DNA from: CAYOZN01 sp964408455
Lineage (GTDB): Bacteria > Planctomycetota > Phycisphaerae > UBA1845 > UTPLA1
Direction: 5' to 3'
DNA: 64,000 bases
Assembly (NCBI GenBank): GCA_964408455.1
Contig: CAYOZN010000017.1
Location: forward strand, 1-64,000
The position numbers were made by a program, and so were the translations under genes. Positions 15,908 to 23,879 of this stretch are shown here, one piece after another. The notes under the pieces were generated by a model. That model ran no database searches, was not told the DNA's origin, and was given only the letters and a program-made list of their open reading frames with translations. Numbering within the stretch: position 1 is the stretch's first letter; each line of letters begins with the position of its first letter.

Positions 15908-17764
15908 ATGAGACGTGTAGGCACCTGTTTGATTCCCGTACTGGCCATCGGTTTGGCCCTTCCGGCTTCTTCGCTGGCCAACTCGAATGACGTCGTCGCG
16001 GTGTTCACGCTTCGCGGCGCTTTGACCGAGCAGCCCGATTCGTCGGGCATCAGCGCCCTGCTGGGCGGCGGCGGGCCTCCGAGCATGTTCAAGCTGCTGG
16101 AAAACCTTCGATCGGCGCGCACGGATCAGAAGGTGCGGGCGGTCATCTTCGACATCGACGAGGCGGGACTGGGCTTCGCGCAGATTCAGGAGCTGCGCAA
16201 GCAGTTCGAGGCGCTGCGTGCCGCCGACAAGGAGGTGTGGGTATTCACCGAATCGTTGAGCCCCGGCACCATGATCCTGGGCAGCGCGGCGAGCAAGCTG
16301 ATGATGGTGCCGGCGGGCGATGTAGCCCTGGTCGGTCTCTACTCGGAGGCGCTCTATTTCAAGAACCTGCTCGACAAGATCGGCATGAGTGCGGACATCC
16401 TGCACTGCGGCGACTACAAGTCGGCCGGAGAGCCGTTCTATCGCACCGGTCCCAGCAAGGAGGCAGAGGAGCAGACCAACGCCCTGCTCGATTCCCTCTT
16501 CGACAACATGTTGAAGGACATCGCCAAGAGCCGGAAGCTGGACAAGGATCGCGTGAAGGAACTGGTCGACCGCGGCCTGCTGAGCGCAGAAGAAGCGCTG
16601 GAGGCCAAACTGGTGGACAAGCTCGTGTATCGCGAAGACTTCGTCGAGACGATCAAGGATCGCTATGGCGACGACGTGAAGGTCGACACGGATTACGGCG
16701 CGAAGAAAGGCCCGGAACTTGATCTCAACAGCCCGTTCGGAATGTTCAGCTTCTTCAGCGAAATCATGAAGATGCCGTCTGCGTCGAGCAACCCGGCGGT
16801 CGCGGTTGTTTACGTTGAAGGGCCGATCACGTCGGGCAAGAGCGAACCCAGCCTGTTCGGCGGCGTTTCCAACGCCGGCTCTGACACGGTGCGCAAGGCG
16901 ATTGCCGAGGCGAGCAACGATCCCAGCGTCAAGGCGCTGGTGCTTCGCGTCGACTCGCCGGGCGGCTCGGCCCTGGCCAGCGACATTATCTGCGAGGCGA
17001 CCGAGCGTTTCATCGCCACCGGGCGACCGTTCATCGTTTCCATGGGCAACGTCGCCGGGAGCGGGGGCTACTACGTGTCGACGGCCGGACAGCGCATCTT
17101 CGCCGAGCCGACGACGATCACCGGTTCGATCGGCGTGGTCGGCGGCAAGTTCGTCACCAAGGGCTTCTGGGACTGGCTCGGTGTGACATCGCACGAGTAT
17201 CAGCGTGGTGAAATCGCGGACATCATGAACTCCAACCGGCCCTTCGACGAGAAGGAGCGCAAAGTCATCAGCAAGTACATGTACTCGGTTTACGACGAGT
17301 TCAAGCAGCGCGTGCTGGATGGCCGCAAGAACAAGCTGCCGGAGAACGCCCGGACGCTGGAGGGGATGGAGTCGATCGCCGGCGGACGCGTGTACACCGG
17401 CGAGCAGGCGCTGAAGATCGGCCTGGTGGATGAACTGGGCGGCCTCTCGGACGCCATCAAGTATGCGGCTGACGAGGCGAACGTCTCGCAGCCCGAGATC
17501 CGCGTCTATCCCCGGCCGAAGACGCTGATGGACCTTATTACCGAAGCCCTGACGGGCGAGGAAAAGGGGGACAAATTCATCGTCCAGCCGTCCGCGGTAC
17601 GCGATTTTTCGCAACTACCCGCCATCGGCGCGGCGATGGACGGACTGAAGTCGGTGGATCCTGCCAAGGCAAAGGCCCTGGAGGGCCTGCTGATTCAGCT
17701 TCAGATGTTCTCGAAGGAGCGCGTGCTCATGATCGGACCCGCCCTGCCGCTGTTTCATCATTGA
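15908..17764 (+). CDS. sppA: Signal peptide peptidase SppA, 67K type
   Basis: 618 residues, the length of the long (duplicated) SppA of E. coli. The start at 15908 has a strong ribosome site and opens a signal or anchor segment (MRRVGTCLIPVLAIGLALPA). Two ClpP-like domains follow. The catalytic Lys lies in the first (CGDYKSAGEPF, near residue 180) and the nucleophilic Ser in the second (GNVAGSGGYYVS, near residue 383). It degrades cleaved signal peptides at the membrane. It is a single-gene unit closed by an intrinsic terminator. Confidence 0.93.
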   Translation: MRRVGTCLIPVLAIGLALPASSLANSNDVVAVFTLRGALTEQPDSSGISALLGGGGPPSMFKLLENLRSARTDQKVRAVIFDIDEAGLGFAQIQELRKQFEALRAADKEVWVFTESLSPGTMILGSAASKLMMVPAGDVALVGLYSEALYFKNLLDKIGMSADILHCGDYKSAGEPFYRTGPSKEAEEQTNALLDSLFDNMLKDIAKSRKLDKDRVKELVDRGLLSAEEALEAKLVDKLVYREDFVETIKDRYGDDVKVDTDYGAKKGPELDLNSPFGMFSFFSEIMKMPSASSNPAVAVVYVEGPITSGKSEPSLFGGVSNAGSDTVRKAIAEASNDPSVKALVLRVDSPGGSALASDIICEATERFIATGRPFIVSMGNVAGSGGYYVSTAGQRIFAEPTTITGSIGVVGGKFVTKGFWDWLGVTSHEYQRGEIADIMNSNRPFDEKERKVISKYMYSVYDEFKQRVLDGRKNKLPENARTLEGMESIAGGRVYTGEQALKIGLVDELGGLSDAIKYAADEANVSQPEIRVYPRPKTLMDLITEALTGEEKGDKFIVQPSAVRDFSQLPAIGAAMDGLKSVDPAKAKALEGLLIQLQMFSKERVLMIGPALPLFHH

Positions 17765-17798
17765 CCGGCGGAGAGGTTCTGCTAAGAAAAGACAAATG

Positions 17799-17837
17799 CA
17801 AGCCCCGTCTCGATCTCCGAGCGGGGCTTGTTTTTTT
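17799..17837 (+). terminator. Intrinsic terminator after sppA
   Basis: Nine-base arms (17799-17807 with 17822-17830, caagccccg and cggggcttg) around a 14-base loop, then seven T residues. Confidence 0.9.
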
Positions 17838-17996
17838 CTTCCGCGCCACGAGCATGGCTGCCGTTAGCCAGGCACCGCGCCAAAGAGCCGAGCAGGAAAT
17901 GCGCGTGAAAGCCCTGCCGTACTGCGACGTTTGTCTAAACGAACGCCCGAGAACTCCACTCGATGAACAAACCGAAAGAACGTGGCAGACGATCCG

Positions 17997-18025
17997 TTGT
18001 TACATCACGAGTGTTAACGTAAACT
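17997..18025 (+). promoter_or_regulatory. Putative sigma-70 promoter of an RNA gene
   Basis: TTGTTA, 17 bp, TAAACT. The expected start is near 18032. No protein gene starts soon after it; the first event downstream is a strong hairpin and terminator. Confidence 0.4.
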
Positions 18026-18031
18026 GATGCG

Positions 18032-18192
18032 GCAAAGGGGCCATCGCGTACACACCCGCTGGAAGCCCTGGCTTCGATTCCTGCAAACCAACGAACCGCA
18101 CATTCCGGGGGAATGTGCGGACACATAGACCCCACTCCACCCTCTGGCCCGGTTGTTCGAGCCCACTACTCGACAATCGGGCCACCTTTTTT
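18032..18192 (+). ncRNA. Candidate structured small RNA
   Basis: About 160 nt between a promoter-like sequence and an intrinsic terminator. It contains a perfect 11-bp hairpin with a three-base loop (18096-18120) and a possible short stem at 18062-18075, and it ends with a 16-bp, one-bulge hairpin (18145-18184) plus six T residues. The upstream transcript is already closed by the sppA terminator, so this second terminator has no protein gene to serve. I find none of the diagnostic sequences of tmRNA, RNase P or SRP RNA. It could also be an attenuator leader for the zinc-ribbon gene at 18255. Confidence 0.45.
18145..18192 (+). terminator. Strong intrinsic terminator without an upstream ORF
   Basis: Left arm 18145-18161 pairs with 18169-18184 (one bulged T, one G-U), seven-base loop, then a T-tract at 18187-18192. 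Confidence 0.85.
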
Positions 18193-18254
18193 CCCTTGCG
18201 GCAACGAGGGGGCCGACTTGGGCGAGGTTGAATCCCGCAACTAAAATCGCCGTT

Positions 18255-18734
18255 GTGGAGTTTGATCCCGACGAACTACCGGTCCCCGATCTGGCGCTAC
18301 ACTGCCGCCACTGTGGCTATCCGCTGCGCGGCCTCGGCGCGCATCGCTGTCCCGAGTGCGGACGTGCCTTTACGCTGGACGAGTTCATACCGCCCGGCGA
18401 TTTTCCAACGCTCATCGTCGAGGGACGGGAGCTTCGCATCACGCCCGAGATCGAGGCGCTGCTTCGGCGCGAAGCGATCCTTTACATGGATGCCCGTTCG
18501 CCGCTCGAGTCCATCAGGCCGATGTTCGGACCGGAGCAGCCCCGCGGCCGTCTGGCGGTAGCGCGCAGCGAATACCTGCGGGCGGTATGGCTGATCGTTC
18601 GATGGCTGCGGGACGGCATCGCGCCTGCGCCGCGCACGGCAGCCGCGGACTGGCGATGCGCCGGCTGCGGCGAAGAGAACCCGGGCACCTTTGAGCTGTG
18701 CTGGCAGTGCGGGGAGGAGCGCGGCGGGGGCTGA
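18255..18734 (+). CDS. Double zinc-ribbon protein
   Basis: About 159 residues from a GTG at 18255; a TTG at 18153 lies within the terminator hairpin and is unlikely. The N-terminal ribbon is CRHCGYPLRGLGAHRCPECG, and a second ribbon closes the protein (CAGCGEENPGTFELCWQCGE). Between them is a helical segment of about 100 residues. Proteins with this first ribbon are frequent in Planctomycetota and unstudied. It probably binds zinc and a protein or nucleic acid partner. Start site is uncertain because no ribosome site is evident. Confidence 0.72.
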   Translation: MEFDPDELPVPDLALHCRHCGYPLRGLGAHRCPECGRAFTLDEFIPPGDFPTLIVEGRELRITPEIEALLRREAILYMDARSPLESIRPMFGPEQPRGRLAVARSEYLRAVWLIVRWLRDGIAPAPRTAAADWRCAGCGEENPGTFELCWQCGEERGGG

Positions 18735-18834
18735 ATCGACCGTCATCCGGCGGTTAAATAGACGCTTGTAGATATTTGAGCGTGTTGCGCGTGCTTTGGC
18801 CGGCGCGGGGCGCGGCCCTATACTCCCCCGCTGG

Positions 18835-21081
18835 ATGATCGCCGTTGAACAAGCGAGACTTCGGGGCCGCGCGGCGGCTGTCCTGTGCACAATGATTGCG
18901 GCGATCTGCACGGCCACACATTGCACTCGTGCCCGTCCCCTGCCGCCTGCCGAAAGCGAGCACGTCATGCATGCCACGACCAGCCGGGCCGAGCCGGCAC
19001 ACACCAACCGCCTGATTCGCGCGACCAGCCCGTACCTTATTCAACATGCGCACAATCCCGTCGACTGGTTCGAATGGGGCAGCGAGGCGCTGGACAAGGC
19101 AAAAGCAGAGGATAAGCCGATCTTTCTGTCGATCGGCTACTCCGCGTGCCACTGGTGCCACGTGATGGAGCGTGAGAGCTTCGAGAACGAAGACATTGCC
19201 GCGGTTCTGAACGAGCATTTCGTCTGCATCAAGGTCGATCGCGAAGAACGGCCCGACCTGGACGATATTTACATGATGGCGACGCAGGCGCTCACGCGAT
19301 CGGGCGGCTGGCCGATGTCGGTCTGGCTGACACCCGACCAGCGGCCGTTCTATGCCGGCACCTACTTTCCGCCCGAGAGCCGCTGGGGCCGGCCGGGGTT
19401 CAAGGAGCTGCTGCTGGCGATTGCGCGCGTCTGGCGCGAGGAACGGCAGAAGGTCCTGCACGATGCCGACGCGCTGACCAGCGCGGTGAAGCAACTCACC
19501 ACCGTTGAGCCGGGGGCGGACATTGTTTCATTCGACGCGGTGTCGAGAGCGGCCGGGTTTTTCGCACAGCATTTCGACGGGGCCAAGGGCGGCATCAGTG
19601 GCGGCGGCACGAACAAATTTCCGCCGTCGATGACGATGGATCTGATGCTGCGGGTGTACCACGGATCCATGCGCAGCACCCCTCCTGAAGCAAGGCTGCT
19701 GGAACTGGTCGAACTGACGCTCGATCGCATGGCCCACGGCGGCATCTACGATCAACTTGGCGGCGGCATCTGCCGCTACTCGACGGACGTGGACTGGCTG
19801 GTGCCGCACTTTGAGAAGATGCTCTACGACCAGGCGCTCGTCTCCGACATCTATCTCAAGGCGTATCAACTGACGAAGAAGCCGCTCTACCGGCGCATTG
19901 CGTCGGAAATTTTCGATTACGTCATTGCCGATCTCCAGTCGCCCGAAGGCGGTTTCTACTGTACGCGCGACGCGGACAGCGAAGGCGAAGAGGGCAAGTT
20001 CTACGTCTGGACGCGCGACGACGTGGAGCGGCTGCTCGGCGAAGACGCCGGACTCTTCTGCGACTACTACGACGTCAGCGAGGCGGGCAACTGGGAGGGG
20101 CACAACATTCTGAACATTTCCCGACCGCTGGAGACGGTCGCGAAGCTGCGCGGCGTGTCGATCGAAGATGCCGAGCGCCGGCTGGCCGGTGCCCGGCGCA
20201 TTCTGTTCGACGCCCGCGAGCAGCGCATCAAGCCTCACCGGGATGAGAAGGTGCTGGCCGCATGGAATGGGCTGATGATCGCCGCGATGGCAAAGGGCTA
20301 TCGCATTCTCGACGAGCCGAAGTACCGCGATGCGGCGGTCAAGGCGGCAGAATTCGTGCTGACGCACATGCGAGACGAGAATGGGCGGCTGCTTCGCACC
20401 TGGCGCGACGGGAGGCGACACACGCTCGGCTATCTCGACGATCATGCCTTCATGATCGAGGCCCTGCTGAACCTGTATGAGACCACGTTTGAAATGCGGT
20501 GGCTGCGCGAGGCCGAGGCGCTGAACGCGCAGGTGATGGCGCACTTTCGCGACGACGCCGAGGGTGGTTTCTTCTTTACCTCGGACGAAGCCGAACAGGT
20601 GCTGGTGCGGGCGAAGAGCGCGAACGACAACGCCATCCCGTCGGGCAGCTCGGTGCAACTCATGAACCTGCTGCGTTTGAGCGTGCTGCTGGATCGCAAA
20701 GACCTGGCCGACGAGGCCGAACGGATGATTCGCGTGTACAGCCCCGGGCTACAGTCTTCGCCGTTCAGTTCAGAGCGGTTGCTATGCGCAATCGACTTTT
20801 ACCATCGACGCCCGCGGGAGTTTGCCTTCGTATGTTCCAGCAGGGATACTGACGGCGCCGATCGGCTCGCGGATGCCGCCTGGCAGGCGTACGTCCCCAA
20901 CGCGGTCTTCGCGATGCGCGTCGAGGACGGGCCCGGCGCGGCGGATATCGAGAAGCGAATACCGCTGCTCGCGGGTAAGACCGCGCTGGATGGCATGGCA
21001 ACGGTGTACGTCTGCCGGGATTATGCCTGTCAGGCGCCGACCACCGATGCGGCCGTGATGTTGTCGCAGATTGAGAAGTAG
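18835..21081 (+). CDS. Thioredoxin-fold DUF255 protein (YyaL/SPATA20 family)
   Basis: 748 residues. The N-terminal thioredoxin-like domain has the family signature RLIRATSPYLIQHAHNPVDW and the CxxC motif in SACHWCHVMERESFE. A six-hairpin glycosidase-like domain follows (for example YDQLGGGICRYSTDVDWLVP, FYCTRDADSEGEEGKFYVW and KVLAAWNGLMIAAMAKGY). The family is found from bacteria to man and has no proven reaction. The first 40 residues look like a signal or lipid-anchor segment. A TATACT box 11 bp before this ATG would leave almost no leader, so translation may instead start at 18967 (MHATTS). Confidence 0.88.
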   Translation: MIAVEQARLRGRAAAVLCTMIAAICTATHCTRARPLPPAESEHVMHATTSRAEPAHTNRLIRATSPYLIQHAHNPVDWFEWGSEALDKAKAEDKPIFLSIGYSACHWCHVMERESFENEDIAAVLNEHFVCIKVDREERPDLDDIYMMATQALTRSGGWPMSVWLTPDQRPFYAGTYFPPESRWGRPGFKELLLAIARVWREERQKVLHDADALTSAVKQLTTVEPGADIVSFDAVSRAAGFFAQHFDGAKGGISGGGTNKFPPSMTMDLMLRVYHGSMRSTPPEARLLELVELTLDRMAHGGIYDQLGGGICRYSTDVDWLVPHFEKMLYDQALVSDIYLKAYQLTKKPLYRRIASEIFDYVIADLQSPEGGFYCTRDADSEGEEGKFYVWTRDDVERLLGEDAGLFCDYYDVSEAGNWEGHNILNISRPLETVAKLRGVSIEDAERRLAGARRILFDAREQRIKPHRDEKVLAAWNGLMIAAMAKGYRILDEPKYRDAAVKAAEFVLTHMRDENGRLLRTWRDGRRHTLGYLDDHAFMIEALLNLYETTFEMRWLREAEALNAQVMAHFRDDAEGGFFFTSDEAEQVLVRAKSANDNAIPSGSSVQLMNLLRLSVLLDRKDLADEAERMIRVYSPGLQSSPFSSERLLCAIDFYHRRPREFAFVCSSRDTDGADRLADAAWQAYVPNAVFAMRVEDGPGAADIEKRIPLLAGKTALDGMATVYVCRDYACQAPTTDAAVMLSQIEK

Positions 21082-21104
21082 CGCCCCCGCAGGGAGGACC
21101 TGGA

Positions 21105-21767
21105 ATGCGCCGGAACTTGCAAGGTTCGATTTGTGTTGCAGCGATCGCGGTGTTTTTTGCTTTTGCCAGCTTGACGGCTCACCGGCTGGCGGCCCAGCAA
21201 CAGCCGTCGGAGGGACGGGATGCGCCGCCGGCCGAATCAACGGCGGGAGATGATAAGAAAGACGCGGCCGACCAGGATTCTGCGCAACCGGCAACCACAC
21301 GGCCGGCGGCGGACGAGCCCGCGCCGAGGCGGAAGGTGACATCGACCGATATCCTGAAGGAACTTCAGCGGGAATCGGTCAATGCACCGCGGGTGGTCGC
21401 CCCGAGTAATCCCAGGGCAGGCGTCCACCGCGAGGTCGTTGCGGCGGATGCCCTGCCGGCCAATGCCATTGCACCGGTCGATCCGAAGCTGCTGCCGGAC
21501 GGCAGCAGGCTGGTGGACCGGCCGGGCCGGCTGGTTCGCGAAGGGGATGGATTCGTGTATTCCTTTGAGAGCCGGGGGCAAGGGGATATCGAGCTGCCGA
21601 TGCGGCTGTTGCCCAACCGGCTGCTGGAAGACATGGAGATTATTTCCGAGAACGGCACACGGCCGGTGGTGTTTGTCGTCAGCGGTGAAGTGACGGAGTA
21701 CCACGGAGCGAACTACCTCCTGGTTCAGAAGCTGTTGACCAAGACAAGCCTGGGCAACCTGCGCTGA
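21105..21767 (+). CDS. Exported hypothetical protein
   Basis: 220 residues with a ribosome site (ggagga) before 21105 and a signal peptide (CVAAIAVFFAFASLTAHRLA then AQQQ). Residues 30-75 are low complexity (Ala, Asp, Pro). The C-terminal 140 residues have beta-strand character (GDGFVYSFESRGQGDIEL, MRLLPNRLLEDMEIISENG, RPVVFVVSGEVTEYHGANYL) and may be an OB-type barrel. It follows the DUF255 gene by 23 bp and may be co-transcribed with it. Function unknown. Confidence 0.7.
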   Translation: MRRNLQGSICVAAIAVFFAFASLTAHRLAAQQQPSEGRDAPPAESTAGDDKKDAADQDSAQPATTRPAADEPAPRRKVTSTDILKELQRESVNAPRVVAPSNPRAGVHREVVAADALPANAIAPVDPKLLPDGSRLVDRPGRLVREGDGFVYSFESRGQGDIELPMRLLPNRLLEDMEIISENGTRPVVFVVSGEVTEYHGANYLLVQKLLTKTSLGNLR

Positions 21768-22060
21768 GGAAGAGCGAACCGCGCCCCATCGCCGCACCCG
21801 CGCCCGTTCCTGCGGCCGCCGGTCCGGGACGATCATGCACCGCCAACCTTCTGCCACGTCGAAGATTCGGCAGACGCCCGGGGTTTGACGAACCGCGGAA
21901 AATGCTGCAAAGTTCTGCGGATGTTTCACCCTGTAAGAGGGTCGGCCCCCCGTGTATTACATGCGACCGGCTTCGCCAGGACGAGGCGCGCCCGGTTGCT
22001 CGATCCGTCGCCTCGTCGGTGTAGCGCCGCGTCCGCGGACGCCAAGGAGTTGCAGCAATT

Positions 22061-23314
22061 ATGTCCGAGATGAACCCCTTCAAGATTGCCCAGCAGCAGC
22101 TCGACGAAGCAACCAGGAAGCTGGGACTGGACGCGGCGACCCACGAACTGCTGCGCTGGCCGCAGCGGGAATTTCGATTCACCGTGCCGGTCAGGATGGA
22201 CAATGGCCGGACACGCGTTTTCCACGCATACCGCGTGCAGTACAACTCGGCCCGCGGGCCGACCAAGGGCGGACTTCGCTGGCACCCGGATGAGACGATC
22301 GACACGGTTCGCGCGCTGGCGGCGTGGATGACGTGGAAGTGCGCGGTGGTCAACATTCCGCTGGGCGGCGGCAAGGGCGGCGTGACGTGCAATCCCAAGG
22401 AAATGAGCGACAACGAGAAGGAGCGGCTGGCCCGTGCCTACATTCGTGCGGTCGCCCGAGAGCTGGGCGTGCATCGCGACGTGCCGGCGCCGGATGTGTA
22501 CACGACGCCGCAGATCATGGCGTGGATGCTGGACGAGTTTGAGACGATCTATGGCGAGAGCCATCCCGGCGTCATCACCGGCAAGCCGCTGGCCATCGGC
22601 GGATCGGAGGGCCGGGGCGACGCGACGGCGCGGGGCGGCGTCTATTGCGTTCGCGAGGCGTGCAAAAAGACCGGGCTCGATCCTTCGAAGGCGGCCTACG
22701 CCATCCAGGGATTCGGCAACGCGGGGCAGTTCGCGGCGACGCTGCATCCCGAAATTCTGGGCGGCGGCAAGCTGATCGCGGTGAGCGACTCGCGCGGCGG
22801 CGTGTACAACCCGGCCGGCATCGATCCGAACGGCATCGTGAAGTACAAGCTCGAGTCGGGCAAGGTGGAGGGCTTCCCGGGGGCCAAGCCGATCAGCAAC
22901 GAAGATCTGCTGGAACTGAGCTGCGATATTCTCTATCCGGCGGCGCTCGAGGGCGTGATCACGGAGAAGAACGCCGGCAACATCAAGGCGAAGCTCATCT
23001 GCGAGCTGGCCAACGGCCCGACAACGCCGGCGGCCGACCAGATTCTGCATGACAAGGGGATCCTGGTGCTGCCGGACTTCATGGCGAACGCGGGCGGCGT
23101 GACGGTCAGCTACTTCGAGCAGGTGCAGAACACCTACAACTATTACTGGTCGCTGGAAGACGTGCACCAGCAGCTCGACCGGCGGATGACGGATGCCTTT
23201 AACTCGGTGTACCAGACACGCGAGAAGGCGCGGGTGCACATGCGGCTGGCGGCCTACATGGTGGCGGTGACGCGGGTGGCCGAGGCGTGCAAGCTGCGCG
23301 GCTGGGTGTCGTAA
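22061..23314 (+). CDS. gdhA: Glu/Leu/Phe/Val dehydrogenase (glutamate dehydrogenase)
   Basis: 417 residues, the typical length of NAD(P)-glutamate dehydrogenases of the 50-kDa class. The substrate-binding Lys regions are YNSARGPTKGGLRWHP and NIPLGGGKGGVTCNP; the dinucleotide fold is AIQGFGNAGQFAATLHPE. It interconverts glutamate with 2-oxoglutarate and ammonia. Specificity for glutamate over branched-chain amino acids is likely but not proven from sequence. AAGGAG lies before the start; an intrinsic terminator closes the unit. Confidence 0.92.
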   Translation: MSEMNPFKIAQQQLDEATRKLGLDAATHELLRWPQREFRFTVPVRMDNGRTRVFHAYRVQYNSARGPTKGGLRWHPDETIDTVRALAAWMTWKCAVVNIPLGGGKGGVTCNPKEMSDNEKERLARAYIRAVARELGVHRDVPAPDVYTTPQIMAWMLDEFETIYGESHPGVITGKPLAIGGSEGRGDATARGGVYCVREACKKTGLDPSKAAYAIQGFGNAGQFAATLHPEILGGGKLIAVSDSRGGVYNPAGIDPNGIVKYKLESGKVEGFPGAKPISNEDLLELSCDILYPAALEGVITEKNAGNIKAKLICELANGPTTPAADQILHDKGILVLPDFMANAGGVTVSYFEQVQNTYNYYWSLEDVHQQLDRRMTDAFNSVYQTREKARVHMRLAAYMVAVTRVAEACKLRGWVS

Positions 23315-23355
23315 TCCGGGCATCAGGCACGCTTCCACGTTGATGAACATGACAG

Positions 23356-23396
23356 AGGCGTGATCGCGAATCATCGCGGTCACGCCTTTCTTCTTG
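23356..23396 (+). terminator. Intrinsic terminator after gdhA
   Basis: A 14-bp stem (23356-23369 with 23374-23387, one G-U pair) with a four-base loop, followed by ttcttcttg. Confidence 0.88.
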
Positions 23397-23879
23397 TTGA
23401 TAAAGAGCAGTTGGCGGCGCCCCCGGCCGATGCCGCCTTGTCCCGCCCGGAATATGCGAATCTGGTGAGCCGAAAATTTTTGTGGTTTTTTTTCAGAAGG
23501 CGCCGGGCAAGCCATTGGAAGACTCCCATTGCAGGTCGCGGTGAGGCGCCTCACCAAAAAAATGGTGAGACAATCCGAGACAAGCCGGGGCGCGCTGAGG
23601 CGCGCCGGTGTGTAAGCGCCAGAAAATGCCGGGCACCACCGCGACATCGCCAATGGCTCCTCTACTCAATAGATGTGCTCGCCGTTCCGCGAGATTGTGA
23701 AGAGCCGCCACGCGCGGCCGGGATGCCGGACGACGCCGGAAGGGACTCGGGCGGGAACGGGTACGAGACAGGAATCTCCCACTATCCGTAAGTTCTCGAG
23801 CCCCAACCGGCGACGCGGAAACCCTAACTTTAATAGAACACTTGCTTGACCGCCGGGCGGCGGATGGCTAGGCTGGGGC
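23397..23879. other. Hairpin-rich intergenic stretch before recQ
   Basis: No supported gene. It contains a perfect 16-bp palindrome (23540-23555, ggtgaggcgcctcacc), an overlapping hairpin ctcacca/tggtgag with an A6 loop (23550-23569), a third hairpin (23589-23606, arms ggcgcgc and gcgcgcc), a T8 run at 23486-23493, and copy B of a dispersed repeat (23657-23693). The first two structures share bases and cannot form together. Confidence 0.55.
23657..23693 (+). repeat. Dispersed repeat, copy B
   Basis: Matches 128-164 at 31 of 37 positions in the same orientation; see copy A. It lies in the hairpin-rich gap upstream of recQ. Confidence 0.5.

Noticed and set aside
15782..17614. 610-residue minus-strand open frame
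   Set aside because: Opposite-strand shadow of sppA, whose catalytic Lys and Ser motifs are intact; the shadow has no family features.
18032..18192. tmRNA, RNase P RNA or a tRNA ending near 18153-18184
   Set aside because: No tRNA-like acceptor with CCA, no tag frame, and no RNase P core sequences. The ttcga stretch is explained by the terminator stem.
21926..23653. 575-residue minus-strand open frame
   Set aside because: Shadow of the glutamate dehydrogenase gene, running into a hairpin-rich intergenic area.
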